A stretch of 64,000 bases of DNA from Actinacidiphila yanglinensis (lineage in GTDB: Bacteria; Actinomycetota; Actinomycetes; Streptomycetales; Streptomycetaceae): assembly GCF_900107965.1 (NCBI RefSeq), contig NZ_FNVU01000026.1, positions 1 to 64,000 of the forward strand. Reading direction: 5' to 3'. Position numbers and translations under genes: made by a program. The notes under the pieces were generated by a model. It was not told the origin of the DNA and did no database searches. It worked only from the letters and a program-made list of their open reading frames with translations. Position 1 is the first letter of the stretch, and every line of letters begins with the position of its first letter. Positions 1 to 7,480 of this stretch are shown here, piece after piece.

Positions 1-1
1 G

Positions 2-391
2 AACTGGTTGATCACCAACTTCGTGGACAACACCCCGGGGGTGTCCCACACGGTGGTGGTCTCCGCCGACGGCCTGCTGCTCGCGATGTCTGATGGTTTT
101 CCGCGTGACCGTGCCGATCAGTTGGCGGCGGTGGCTTCCGGGCTGACGTCGTTGACGGCTGGTGCCTCCCGGATTTTCGAGGGGGGCAGTGTGAACCAGA
201 CGGTGGTGGAGATGGAGCGGGGCTTCCTCTTCATCATGTCGGTGTCCGACGGTTCGTCGCTGGCGGTGCTGGCGCATCCGGAGTGCGACATCGGTCTGGT
301 CGGCTACGAAATGGCCCTGCTCGTCGACCGGGCAGGAAGCGTACTCACCCCCGACCTTCGGGCCGAACTTCAGGGCAGTCTGCTCAACTAA
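2..391 (+). CDS. cvnB: CvnB-type roadblock/LC7 protein (5' truncated)
   Basis: This is the conservon component CvnB, a small roadblock/LC7 protein related to MglB-type GTPase regulators. The reading frame is already open at the left edge (the codons read N-W-L-I-T-N-F), so the first few residues lie outside the window. About 130 residues are visible, including the typical HTVVVSADG and GGSVNQTVVEMERGFLF stretches. It is followed by a DUF742 protein and a small GTPase, the order B-C-D of streptomycete conservons. In such systems CvnA is a histidine-kinase-like membrane protein expected just upstream, off the window. Family members assemble with the GTPase at the membrane. Which conservon this is cannot be decided here. 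Confidence 0.9.
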   Translation, partial: NWLITNFVDNTPGVSHTVVVSADGLLLAMSDGFPRDRADQLAAVASGLTSLTAGASRIFEGGSVNQTVVEMERGFLFIMSVSDGSSLAVLAHPECDIGLVGYEMALLVDRAGSVLTPDLRAELQGSLLN

Positions 392-468
392 CGCAGTGGG
401 CGGCGCGGCGCGTCCGGGCACCTGCCAGGTGCTCGGACGACGGCGGGGCCGTTTCAGGAGGAGGACCC

Positions 469-1143
469 GTGAGCACTTCCCCCGGTGGAGACCCGTACGG
501 CAACCCGCACCAGCAACCGGCGAACCCGTACACCTACCCGTCGGCGCCCGACCCGGAGCAGCAGCCCGGGCAGCCCGGTTCGCCCTACCGCCAGCCGCGT
601 ATCCAGCCGTACGCCCCACCGCAGGCGCCACCGCCGCAGGGTCCCGTCCCGGGTCAGGAGCAGCACGGCCACGGCCGGCACCAGGGTACGTACGGCCGCC
701 CGCCGTCCCAGGGCCAGGGGGGCCCGGGAAGCCAGGGGAGCCAGGCGGGTCAGGGATACGACCAGGGGCAGGGCCGGAACGCCGGCGGCCGCTCACGCAC
801 GCCTTCAGGACTGGTCCGTCCCTACGCCATGACCGGTGGGCGGACCAGGCCGCGCTACCAGCTCGCCATCGAGGCGCTGGTCAGCACCTCCGCCGACCCG
901 GAGCGCCTGCGCGGGCAGCTCCCCGAGCACCAGCGGATCTGCCTGCTGTGTCGCGAGGTCAAGTCGGTGGCCGAGATCTCCGCGCTGCTGACCATCCCGC
1001 TCGGGGTGGTCCGCATTCTTGTCGCCGACCTGGCCGAGGCAGGACTGGTCGCGATCCACCAGCCCGGCGGCGACGAGTCGGCGGGCGGTCAGCCAGATGT
1101 GACGCTGCTTGAAAGGGTGCTCAGTGGACTTCGGAAGCTCTAG
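469..1143 (+). CDS. cvnC: CvnC-type DUF742 protein
   Basis: DUF742 conservon component, 224 residues, starting at a GTG preceded by AGGAGGAGG at about 456-464. Roughly the first 110 residues are low-complexity, rich in Pro, Gly, Gln and Tyr and probably disordered. The DUF742 domain begins near SGLVRPYAMTGGRT and has a winged-helix-like C-terminal half (IPLGVVRILVADLAEAGLV). It lies 77 bp after the roadblock gene, and its last 20 bases overlap the GTPase gene, so the two are probably translationally coupled. The exact biochemical role of DUF742 in conservons is not established. Confidence 0.9.
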   Translation: MSTSPGGDPYGNPHQQPANPYTYPSAPDPEQQPGQPGSPYRQPRIQPYAPPQAPPPQGPVPGQEQHGHGRHQGTYGRPPSQGQGGPGSQGSQAGQGYDQGQGRNAGGRSRTPSGLVRPYAMTGGRTRPRYQLAIEALVSTSADPERLRGQLPEHQRICLLCREVKSVAEISALLTIPLGVVRILVADLAEAGLVAIHQPGGDESAGGQPDVTLLERVLSGLRKL

Positions 1144-1702
1144 CGGTCCGACCCGCGCCACCACCTCCGCGAAGATCGTGGTGGCGGGCGGATTCGGCGT
1201 GGGCAAGACCACGTTCGTCGGTGCCGTCTCGGAGATCAATCCGCTGCGCACCGAGGCCGTGATGACGTCGGCGTCGGCCGGCATCGACGACCTCACGCAC
1301 GCGCCGGACAAGACCACCACCACGGTGGCGATGGACTTCGGCCGCATCACGCTCGACGAGGACCTGATCCTCTACCTGTTCGGCACGCCGGGGCAGGACC
1401 GTTTCTGGTTCATGTGGGACGACCTGGTGCGCGGTGCCATCGGCGCCATCGTCCTGGTCGACACCCGGCGGCTGGCGGACTGCTTCCCGGCGGTGGACTA
1501 CTTCGAGAACAGCGGCCTGCCGTTCGTGATCGCCCTCAACGGCTTCGACGGCCACCAGCCCTACGGCCCCGAGGAGGTCCGTGAGGCGCTGCAGATCGGC
1601 CCGGAGGCGCCGATCATCACCACCGACGCCCGGCACCGCGGCGAGGCCAAGAGCGCGCTCATCACGCTCGTCGAGCACGCGCTGATGGCCCGGCTGCGCT
1701 AG
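1124..1702 (+). CDS. cvnD: CvnD-type small GTP-binding protein
   Basis: Ras-like/MglA-like small GTPase of the conservon, 192 residues. The P-loop GGFGVGKT is at residues 22-29 and a G3-like LFGTPGQDRF follows around residues 87-96. The NKxD-like segment is degenerate (ALNGFDG), as is usual for this family. The GTG at 1124 is chosen because GAAAGGG lies just upstream; an earlier TTG at 1109 would add five residues. It overlaps cvnC by 20 bp. No hairpin ends the operon before the tRNA promoter at 1769. Confidence 0.92.
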   Translation: MDFGSSSGPTRATTSAKIVVAGGFGVGKTTFVGAVSEINPLRTEAVMTSASAGIDDLTHAPDKTTTTVAMDFGRITLDEDLILYLFGTPGQDRFWFMWDDLVRGAIGAIVLVDTRRLADCFPAVDYFENSGLPFVIALNGFDGHQPYGPEEVREALQIGPEAPIITTDARHRGEAKSALITLVEHALMARLR

Positions 1703-1768
1703 CGGTCCCCCACCGGCGCGCTGCGCGGCGCACCGGCCCGGTTCCGGGGGGACTTGGCGATACTCGTT

Positions 1769-1797
1769 TTGGAGCGCTGTCCCGGATCGGGTAATGT
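1769..1797 (+). promoter_or_regulatory. Candidate promoter of the tRNA-Gln/Glu/Glu cluster
   Basis: A TTGGAG hexamer (1769-1774) and a TAATGT hexamer (1792-1797) are separated by exactly 17 bp, the arrangement expected for the principal sigma factor HrdB. The predicted start lies near 1804, about 76 nt upstream of tRNA-Gln. Confidence 0.6.
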
Positions 1798-1879
1798 TCT
1801 TCCTGCGCCGCCGGAGAGGGTCAAAGCCCGAGCCGAGGGCGTCATCCGAACAAGATCCCTTACTGGGGTTGCGTTTTGG

Positions 1880-1951
1880 TGGGGTATGGTGTAATTGGCA
1901 ACACGGCTGATTCTGGTTCAGTTGTTCTAGGTTCGAGTCCTGGTACCCCAG
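1880..1951 (+). tRNA. tRNA-Gln (anticodon CTG)
   Basis: Cloverleaf read by hand. The acceptor stem TGGGGTA/TACCCCA pairs 1880-1886 with 1944-1950, and the discriminator is G1951. The anticodon loop TTCTGGT gives CTG, which decodes CAG. The T-arm carries GGTTCGAGTCC. CCA is not encoded after the discriminator. It is the first of three tRNAs apparently transcribed together. Confidence 0.95.
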
Positions 1952-1971
1952 CAGCACTTCAGCAAGTGCGA

Positions 1972-2044
1972 GCCCCCGTTGTGTAGCGGCCTAGCACGCT
2001 GCCCTCTCACGGCAGTAGCGCCGGTTCGAATCCGGTCGGGGGTA
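1972..2044 (+). tRNA. tRNA-Glu (anticodon CTC), copy 1
   Basis: The acceptor stem GCCCCCG (1972-1978) pairs with CGGGGGT (2037-2043), followed by discriminator A. The anticodon stem CTGCC/GGCAG encloses loop CTCTCAC, giving anticodon CTC for GAG. The T-arm has GGTTCGAATCC. Only 20 bp separate it from tRNA-Gln and 4 bp from the next copy. Confidence 0.95.
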
Positions 2045-2048
2045 CTTT

Positions 2049-2121
2049 GCCCCCGTTGTGTAGTGGCCTAGCACGCCGCCCTCTCAAGGCGGTAGCGCCG
2101 GTTCGAATCCGGTCGGGGGTA
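2049..2121 (+). tRNA. tRNA-Glu (anticodon CTC), copy 2
   Basis: Near-identical to the preceding tRNA-Glu. The anticodon stem is CCGCC/GGCGG with loop CTCTCAA, again giving CTC. The differences fall in the D-loop region and the anticodon stem and loop; the stem changes preserve pairing. This is a local tandem duplication. Confidence 0.95.
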
Positions 2122-2159
2122 CGCAAGTGCGCGAAGCATTCCGCGCGAGACGTCCGATC

Positions 2160-2188
2160 GAAGCCCGCCGCTCCCCGCGGCGGGCTTC
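2160..2188. terminator. Bidirectional terminator between tRNA-Glu and ndgR
   Basis: Perfect 12-bp inverted repeat: GAAGCCCGCCGC (2160-2171), loop TCCCC, then GCGGCGGGCTTC (2177-2188). It sits between convergent units and can serve both. There is no U-tract, which is usual in this lineage. Confidence 0.8.
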
Positions 2189-2193
2189 GTCGT

Positions 2194-2910
2194 TCAGCCG
2201 GTCCTGCGCAGCGCCTCGCTGAGGCGGCCGGCGGCGTCGACCACGGCCTGGGCGTGCATCCGGCCCGGGTGCCGGGTGAGCCGCTCGATCGGCCCGGACA
2301 CCGAGACCGCGGCGACCACGCGGTTGGACGGCCCGCGCACCGGTGCCGACACCGAGGCGACACCGGGCTCGCGCTCCCCGATCGACTGCGACCAGCCGCG
2401 GCGGCGCACCCCGGACAGCGCGGTGGCGGTGAAGCGGGCGCCCTGCAGGCCGCGGTGCAGCCGCTCGGGCTCCTCCCAGGCCATCAGCACCTGCGCGGCC
2501 GAGCCGGCCTTCATCGGCAGCGTGGAGCCCACCGGCACGGTGTCCCGCAGCCCCGACAGCCGCTCCGCGGCGGCGACGCAGATCCGCATGTCGCCCTGGC
2601 GGCGATAGAGCTGGGCGCTCTCGCCGGTCACGTCGCGCAGGTGCGTGAGCACCGGCCCCGCGGTGGCCAGCAGCCGGTCCTCGCCGGCCGCCGCGGCCAG
2701 CTCCGACAGGCGCGGGCCCAGGATGAAGCGGCCCTGCATGTCGCGAGCCACCATGCGATGGTGTTCGAGCGCTACCGCCAGCCGGTGCGCGGTGGGGCGG
2801 GCCAGGCCCGTGGCACCGACAAGCCCGGCCAGGGTGGCCGGGCCCGACTCCAGCGCGCTGAGCACCAGAGCCGCCTTGTCGAGAACGCCGACGCCGCTAG
2901 AGTTGTCCAT
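2194..2910 (-). CDS. ndgR: IclR-family regulator NdgR/AreB
   Basis: IclR-type regulator of 238 residues: N-terminal winged helix-turn-helix (about residues 8-60, with LAGLVGATGLARPTAHRLA) and a C-terminal effector-binding domain. Its position, divergent from leuC with 126 bp between, is that of NdgR (S. coelicolor) and AreB (S. clavuligerus), which bind the leuCD promoter and affect amino-acid and antibiotic metabolism. The identity therefore rests on family plus context. No good Shine-Dalgarno precedes the ATG; a TATCGT hexamer lies only 3 nt before it on this strand, so the transcript may start very close to the codon. Confidence 0.92.
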   Translation of the reverse strand: MDNSSGVGVLDKAALVLSALESGPATLAGLVGATGLARPTAHRLAVALEHHRMVARDMQGRFILGPRLSELAAAAGEDRLLATAGPVLTHLRDVTGESAQLYRRQGDMRICVAAAERLSGLRDTVPVGSTLPMKAGSAAQVLMAWEEPERLHRGLQGARFTATALSGVRRRGWSQSIGEREPGVASVSAPVRGPSNRVVAAVSVSGPIERLTRHPGRMHAQAVVDAAGRLSEALRRTG

Positions 2911-3036
2911 GAAACGATACTCGCGTCTCAGAGTGTGAAACGCAAGTTCAATTTTCCCCGGAACGCGTCACGCTGGGAGCACAGCGCAGGACCAACACCT
3001 AGTGGGCCCGCGACGAAGCGGGCCGGAGGGACAGCG
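2911..3036. promoter_or_regulatory. ndgR-leuC divergent control region
   Basis: The 126-bp divergent spacer is more AT-rich than its surroundings near 2905-2965. The word TGAAACG occurs twice as a direct repeat (about 2909 and 2936). This is where NdgR/AreB would be expected to bind by analogy with its relatives. The exact operator and the two start sites are not determined here. Confidence 0.5.
3005..3024 (+). other. Hairpin directly upstream of the leuC ribosome binding site
   Basis: GGCCCGC (3005-3011) and GCGGGCC (3018-3024) form a 7-bp GC stem with a 6-nt loop. It ends immediately before the GGAGGG (3025-3030) that serves leuC, so it could modulate initiation. No leucine-rich leader peptide was seen. 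Confidence 0.45.
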
Positions 3037-4470
3037 ATGGGTAGGACACTCGCGGAAAAAGTCTGGGACGACCACGTCGTCCGCCGCGCCGAAGGCGAGC
3101 CCGATCTGCTTTTCATCGATCTTCACCTCCTGCACGAGGTGACCAGCCCCCAGGCGTTCGACGGGCTGCGGATGAACGGCCGGCGGGTGCGCCGTACGGA
3201 CCTCACCATCGCCACCGAGGACCACAACACCCCGACCCTCGACATCGACAAGCCGATCGCCGACCCGGTCTCGCGCACCCAGCTGGAGACGCTGCGCAAG
3301 AACTGCGCCGAGTTCGAGGTGCGGCTGCATCCGCTCGGTGACATCGAGCAGGGCGTGGTGCACGTGGTGGGGCCGCAGTTGGGCCTGACCCAGCCCGGCA
3401 CCACCGTGGTCTGCGGGGACTCGCACACCTCCACGCACGGCGCGTTCGGCGCGCTGGCGTTCGGCATCGGCACCTCGCAGGTCGAGCACGTGCTGGCCAC
3501 CCAGACGCTGCCGCTCGCCCCGTTCCGGACCATGGCGGTCACCGTCGACGGTGAACTGCCCGACGGCGTCACCGCCAAGGACCTGATCCTCGCGGTGATC
3601 AGCCGGATCGGCACCGGCGGCGGCCAGGGCTACGTCATCGAGTACCGCGGCTCGGCGATCGAGAAGCTGTCGATGGAATCCCGGATGACCGTCTGCAACA
3701 TGTCGATCGAGGCGGGCGCCAGGGCGGGCATGATCGCCCCGGACCGGACCACCTTCGACTACCTGGAAGGGCGCGCACACGCCCCCAAGGGCGCCGACTG
3801 GGACGCGGCCGTGGCGTACTGGAAGACGCTCAGGACCGACGACGACGCCGCCTTCGACCACGAGGTGCGGATCGACGCGGGCGAGTTGACGCCGTTCGTG
3901 ACCTGGGGCACCAACCCGGGCCAGGGCGCGCCGCTGAGCGCGTCCGTGCCGGACCCGGCCTCCTACGACGACCCCAGCGACCGGCTCGCCGCGGAGAAGG
4001 CCCTGGAGTACATGGGCCTGACCGCCGGGCAGCCGCTGCGCGAGGTCGCGGTGGACACCGTGTTCGTCGGTTCCTGCACCAACGGCCGGATCGAGGACCT
4101 GCGCGCCGCGGCCGCCGTCGTGGGGGGCCGCAAGGTCGCCGACGGGGTGCGGATGCTCGTCGTACCCGGCTCGGTACGCGTGGCGCTCCAGGCCGTCGAG
4201 GAGGGGCTGGACCGGGTGTTCACCGCGGCCGGCGCCGAATGGCGGCACGCGGGTTGCTCGATGTGCCTGGGTATGAACCCCGACCAACTCGCGCCCGGCG
4301 AGCGCTCCGCGTCCACCTCGAACCGCAACTTCGAAGGACGGCAGGGCAAGGGCGGCCGTACCCACCTGGTCTCCCCGCAGGTCGCCGCCGCCACCGCGGT
4401 GCTCGGCCACCTCGCCTCGCCCGCCGACCTGTCCGACGCCCCTGACGCCTCTGTCCTCGAGGAAGCCTGA
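3037..4470 (+). CDS. leuC: 3-isopropylmalate dehydratase large subunit
   Basis: LeuC isomerises 2-isopropylmalate to 3-isopropylmalate in leucine synthesis, acting with LeuD in the cytoplasm. The protein has 477 residues, the normal length. The [4Fe-4S] ligands fall at Cys347 (VGSCTNGR), Cys407 and Cys410 (GCSMCLG), matching the numbering I recall for E. coli LeuC. The ATG at 3037 is chosen because GGAGGG lies 6 nt upstream and MGRTLAEKVWDDHVV matches family N-termini; the frame is open well upstream but that part is not protein-like. leuD follows after 6 bp. Confidence 0.97.
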   Translation: MGRTLAEKVWDDHVVRRAEGEPDLLFIDLHLLHEVTSPQAFDGLRMNGRRVRRTDLTIATEDHNTPTLDIDKPIADPVSRTQLETLRKNCAEFEVRLHPLGDIEQGVVHVVGPQLGLTQPGTTVVCGDSHTSTHGAFGALAFGIGTSQVEHVLATQTLPLAPFRTMAVTVDGELPDGVTAKDLILAVISRIGTGGGQGYVIEYRGSAIEKLSMESRMTVCNMSIEAGARAGMIAPDRTTFDYLEGRAHAPKGADWDAAVAYWKTLRTDDDAAFDHEVRIDAGELTPFVTWGTNPGQGAPLSASVPDPASYDDPSDRLAAEKALEYMGLTAGQPLREVAVDTVFVGSCTNGRIEDLRAAAAVVGGRKVADGVRMLVVPGSVRVALQAVEEGLDRVFTAAGAEWRHAGCSMCLGMNPDQLAPGERSASTSNRNFEGRQGKGGRTHLVSPQVAAATAVLGHLASPADLSDAPDASVLEEA

Positions 4471-4476
4471 GCAGCC

Positions 4477-5082
4477 ATGGAAGCCTTCACCACCCACACC
4501 GGCCGGGCCGTACCGCTGCGCCGCAGCAACGTGGACACCGACCAGATCATCCCCGCGCACTGGCTGAAGAAGGTCACCCGCAACGGGTTCGAGGACGGCC
4601 TGTTCGAGGCGTGGCGCAAGGACGAGTCCTTCGTGCTCAACGCCCCGCAGTACGCGGGCGCCACGGTCCTGCTGGCGGGTTCCGACTTCGGCACCGGATC
4701 GTCCCGCGAGCACGCCGTCTGGGCGCTGCAGAACTACGGCTTCAAGACGGTGATCTCGTCCCGTTTCGCGGACATCTTCCGCGGCAACTCGCTGAAGAAC
4801 GGCCTGCTGACGGTGGTGCTGCCGCAGCAGACCGTCGAGGAGCTGTGGCAGCTCGTCGAGGCCGACCCGACCGCGGAGATCACCGTGGACCTGGTCGCCC
4901 GCGAGGTTCGCGCCGACCGCCCGCAGGGCCCGCTGACCGCGCCGTTCGAACTGGACGACAACGCCCGCTGGCGGCTGCTGGAAGGGCTGGACGACATCAG
5001 CCTGACGCTCGCCAACGAGCCGGACATCGCCGCGTTCGAGAGCACCCGGCCGTCCTGGAAGCCCAGCACCGCACAGGTCTGA
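4477..5082 (+). CDS. leuD: 3-isopropylmalate dehydratase small subunit
   Basis: LeuD, 201 residues, the swivelling aconitase-like domain that completes the active site of isopropylmalate isomerase. Recognisable segments are VDTDQIIPAHWLKKVTR and GSDFGTGSSREHAVWAL. It starts 6 bp after leuC and is co-transcribed with it. A strong hairpin at 5166-5195 ends the unit. Confidence 0.97.
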   Translation: MEAFTTHTGRAVPLRRSNVDTDQIIPAHWLKKVTRNGFEDGLFEAWRKDESFVLNAPQYAGATVLLAGSDFGTGSSREHAVWALQNYGFKTVISSRFADIFRGNSLKNGLLTVVLPQQTVEELWQLVEADPTAEITVDLVAREVRADRPQGPLTAPFELDDNARWRLLEGLDDISLTLANEPDIAAFESTRPSWKPSTAQV

Positions 5083-5165
5083 GGCTCCCGCCGGCGTCTC
5101 GTCGGCCTCCGCCGGCCTCTGTTGGGCCCGAATTCGGGTCCGGATCGGCCGGTATCGCACCGCGC

Positions 5166-5195
5166 AGCGCCCCTCACGTCCTCGTGGGGGGCGCT
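5166..5195 (+). terminator. leuCD terminator
   Basis: AGCGCCCCTCACG (5166-5178) pairs with CGTGGGGGGCGCT (5183-5195) across a TCCT loop. Thirteen pairs form, one of them a G-U wobble. It lies 83 bp after the leuD stop. Confidence 0.75.
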
Positions 5196-5311
5196 CGTGC
5201 ATGTCCGGACGACCCGTCCTCCACCCCGCCATGGGTACCGGAAAACAGGCTCGGAACACCCGGTTGGCCCTGTCATGCTCGACAACTCGCCGCAGATGGC
5301 ACAATCGACGC

Positions 5312-5536
5312 ATGGAACGCGACGGCCAACTGGACCTCTACGAGCTCCTCGCCGCCCGTTTGAAGCAGGTGCACGCGCGCGTCGCCAACCCCGAAGTCCC
5401 GGACGGGACAAGGCGGGAGTTGACCCGTCGGCTGCTCGTGGTGACCGCCGTGGCGAAGCACGATCTCGCCGACGCGGCACGGCGCCTGGAGGTGTTAACG
5501 GCTGAGTTGGACGAGCTCGGAATCCCCGATCAGTGA
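5312..5536 (+). CDS. Conserved small protein upstream of hupS
   Basis: Predicted 74-residue acidic/amphipathic protein (MERDGQLDLYELLAARLKQ...). It is predominantly helical with heptad-like leucines, so a short coiled coil is likely. A similar small hypothetical gene occupies this place between leuD and hup in other streptomycetes, as far as I recall. No function is known to me. The ATG at 5312 is preferred over an upstream GTG because the upstream extension is not protein-like. Confidence 0.65.
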   Translation: MERDGQLDLYELLAARLKQVHARVANPEVPDGTRRELTRRLLVVTAVAKHDLADAARRLEVLTAELDELGIPDQ

Positions 5537-5590
5537 TCACGCGGAGTACCGAGTTCGTTGCGGCACAAGGGTGATTCGCCCGTTTCGTAT

Positions 5591-5619
5591 TTGATTTGCG
5601 GTATATATCCGCCTAGCGT
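5591..5619 (+). promoter_or_regulatory. Candidate hupS promoter
   Basis: TTGATT (5591-5596) and TAGCGT (5614-5619) are 17 bp apart in a locally AT-rich stretch, a strong match to the principal-sigma consensus. The predicted transcript start near 5626 leaves about 44 nt of leader before the hupS GTG. Confidence 0.65.
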
Positions 5620-5669
5620 GCGAAATCAGCCCGTACTCATTCGCCGGGCAAGTTTCCGAAGGGGAAGAC

Positions 5670-6290
5670 GTGAACAAGGCGCAGCTCGTAGAAGCGATTG
5701 CCGACAAGGTGGGCGGCCGGCAGGCCGCCGCGGACGCGGTTGACGCGGTTCTCGACGCGATCGTCCGCGCGGTGGTCTCCGGTGACCGGGTCTCGGTCAC
5801 CGGGTTCGGTTCGTTCGAGAAGGTGGAGCGACCCGCCCGTTACGCTCGCAATCCCCAGACCGGGGAGCGGGTCCGGGTCAAGAAGACCTCCGTGCCGCGG
5901 TTCCGTGCGGGTCAGGGCTTCAAGGACCTGGTCAGCGGGTCGAAGAAGCTTCCGCGTGGCGGCGAGGTCGCGGTCAAGAAGGCGCCCAAGGGCAGCCTGA
6001 GCGGCGGTGCCTCGACCACCGCGCGCACCGCGACGAAGAAGGCCGCCGCGAAGAAGGCGACCACGGCGCGCAAGGCGGCCACCGCCAAGACCGCCGCCGC
6101 GAAGAAGACCGCCACGGCCAAGAAGGCCACCGCGAAGAAGGCGACCACCGCCAAGAAGTCGGCCGCCAAGAAGGCCACCACCGCGAAGAAGTCCGCGGCC
6201 AAGAAGGCTCCCGCCAAGAAGGCCACCGCCAAGAAGGCCCCGGCCAAGCGATCGGCCCGCAAGACCGCGAAGCGCGCCGCCGCCAGGTGA
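5670..6290 (+). CDS. hupS: Two-domain nucleoid protein HupS
   Basis: Actinobacterial long HU homologue of 206 residues. Residues 1 to about 95 are a canonical HU fold (MNKAQLVEAIADKVGG..., with the DNA-binding arm around NPQTGERVRVKKTSVPRF). Residues about 100-206 form a histone H1-like tail of Lys/Ala/Thr repeats such as AKKATTAKKSAAKK. In Streptomyces, HupS compacts the nucleoid of spores. GGGGAAG sits 5 nt before the GTG start. The repeats in the tail are also visible as near-repeats in the DNA (about 6040-6250), where length may vary between strains. Confidence 0.95.
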   Translation: MNKAQLVEAIADKVGGRQAAADAVDAVLDAIVRAVVSGDRVSVTGFGSFEKVERPARYARNPQTGERVRVKKTSVPRFRAGQGFKDLVSGSKKLPRGGEVAVKKAPKGSLSGGASTTARTATKKAAAKKATTARKAATAKTAAAKKTATAKKATAKKATTAKKSAAKKATTAKKSAAKKAPAKKATAKKAPAKRSARKTAKRAAAR

Positions 6291-6321
6291 TAGGCCTTCC
6301 CACCGCTCCACCCGCACCACC

Positions 6322-6363
6322 GCGCCGGGCCGGGCCCCCTTCCACGGGGCGCCCGGCCCGCGC
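6322..6363. terminator. Bidirectional terminator after hupS
   Basis: A long GC-rich hairpin, with arms around 6322-6340 and 6346-6363 and a single bulged base on each arm. It lies between hupS and the convergent small gene at 6363-6602. Confidence 0.7.
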
Positions 6364-6602
6364 TATTTCGCGTCCGGGGCCTGCTCCGCGCCGGGGTCGG
6401 GCAGCGTCGTCAGGGTCAGGAAGACCACGCGGCGGGCCGACCCCGCGCCCTCGGTGCGGATCCTGACCCGCTGGCCCGGCCGCAGCAGCCGCAGCTGCCC
6501 CGCGTCGAACGCCGCCGTGTCGAACTCCAGCGGGGTGCCGTCGTCCAGCAGCACACTGCCGCTCCGGGTGGCCGGGTCGTACGTGAACGCGGTGGCTTGC
6601 AT
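6363..6602 (-). CDS. Conserved small protein, possible OB-like fold
   Basis: 79 residues (MQATAFTYDPATRSGSVLLD...). The alternating short strands, GSVLLDDGTPLEFD, and a basic segment PGQRVRIR resemble a small cold-shock/OB-like beta-barrel. This is inferred from pattern only. It is separated by 37 bp from the cofC stop codon on the same strand and may share its transcript. I know of no experimentally assigned function. Confidence 0.7.
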   Translation of the reverse strand: MQATAFTYDPATRSGSVLLDDGTPLEFDTAAFDAGQLRLLRPGQRVRIRTEGAGSARRVVFLTLTTLPDPGAEQAPDAK

Positions 6603-6639
6603 GGGGCAAGCCTAGGCCCCGCTCGCTGCGGCGGGAGCG

Positions 6640-7305
6640 TCAGGACGGGCAGGCCCGGGCGGGCAGCGGCACCGCGGCGGCCGCCGCGGCGGTGAAGGGC
6701 CCCACGCCCAGTGCCATCGCGGCCACGAGGTCCTCCAGGGTGTCCACGTCCTGGCGCACCGAGGGCGCCGCGGGGAGCGTGATCTCGGCCGCCCCGGAGG
6801 CGAGGTGACGGGCGCGGGAGGCGCCGCCGAACCCGGGGGAGAGCGGGAGCGGGGCAACGGTGGTGAGCAACGTTGTTCCCACTCCGGCCGCATCCGCGAG
6901 GAACGCCCGCTCACACGCCCCCGCGGCCGCGCGCAGCACTTCCGCCAGTTCCGCCGCCCGCAAGGCCGGGAGATCGCCGTTCAGCGCCGCGATCGGAGCG
7001 TGCGGCCGGCGGGCCCGGACCACGGCCTCCCCGTGCCGCAGCGCGGCGTTCAGCCCGGCGGCCGGGGAGTCGGCCACCACGAAGGCGCCGATCCCGGCCA
7101 GTTCCGCGCCCGCGGCCGGATCGTCGGTGACCACCGTCACGTCCTCGACCTCGGAACACGCCAGCACGGCGCCCACGGTGTCCAGCGCGAACGCCAGCGC
7201 CAGCGCCGGACGCACCGCACCGGCCGCTGCCAGCCGGCTCTTGGCGACCGCGAGCGGCTTCAACGGCACCACCAGCGACCATCTCGCCTCATCCACGCCG
7301 TCCAT
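6640..7305 (-). CDS. cofC: 2-phospho-L-lactate / phosphoenolpyruvate guanylyltransferase
   Basis: CofC (FbiD) activates 2-phospho-lactate or phosphoenolpyruvate with GTP in coenzyme F420 synthesis. The 221-residue protein has the nucleotidyltransferase-like core: WSLVVPLKPLAVAKSRL at the N-terminus, ALNGDLPAL in the middle, and a C-terminal SVRQDVDTLEDL segment. Start chosen at the ATG at 7305 (MDGVDEARW); an upstream GTG at 7374 would add 23 residues unlike the family. An F420-type oxidoreductase gene lies at 62349-63221. Confidence 0.88.
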   Translation of the reverse strand: MDGVDEARWSLVVPLKPLAVAKSRLAAAGAVRPALALAFALDTVGAVLACSEVEDVTVVTDDPAAGAELAGIGAFVVADSPAAGLNAALRHGEAVVRARRPHAPIAALNGDLPALRAAELAEVLRAAAGACERAFLADAAGVGTTLLTTVAPLPLSPGFGGASRARHLASGAAEITLPAAPSVRQDVDTLEDLVAAMALGVGPFTAAAAAAVPLPARACPS

Positions 7306-7480
7306 TGTGCGGGCCGCCGCCGACAACGCCGCCCCTCGTGGGGCCAGTGGACCCTGCCGCGCCGGCAGCACCAACGGAACCGGTGGCAGAGGTGCCCCGC
7401 CGCATGTGAAGCTCTGGCGTTAACCTCTCCCGTAGCCGCGACGCTCGAGCGGCGCCGACAGCAACGAAGAGGAGTCCCAG

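Noticed and set aside
5126..5138. CCCGAATTCGGG palindrome after leuD
   Set aside because: The adjacent 13-bp hairpin at 5166-5195 is a much better terminator; a 12-bp dyad without a loop cannot fold well in RNA.
2968..5313. A 781-codon frame antisense to leuCD
   Set aside because: leuC and leuD are clear on the other strand, including the three cluster cysteines. The antisense product is repetitive in Arg/Gly/His/Val, as expected of a shadow.
6040..6250. Short spaced repeats in hupS resembling an array
   Set aside because: They are in-frame codons for Ala-Lys repeats, irregularly spaced and without unique spacers, so not CRISPR.
6007..6615. A Pro/Arg-rich frame over the hupS tail
   Set aside because: It is the out-of-frame reading of Lys/Ala repeats and has no start signal of its own.
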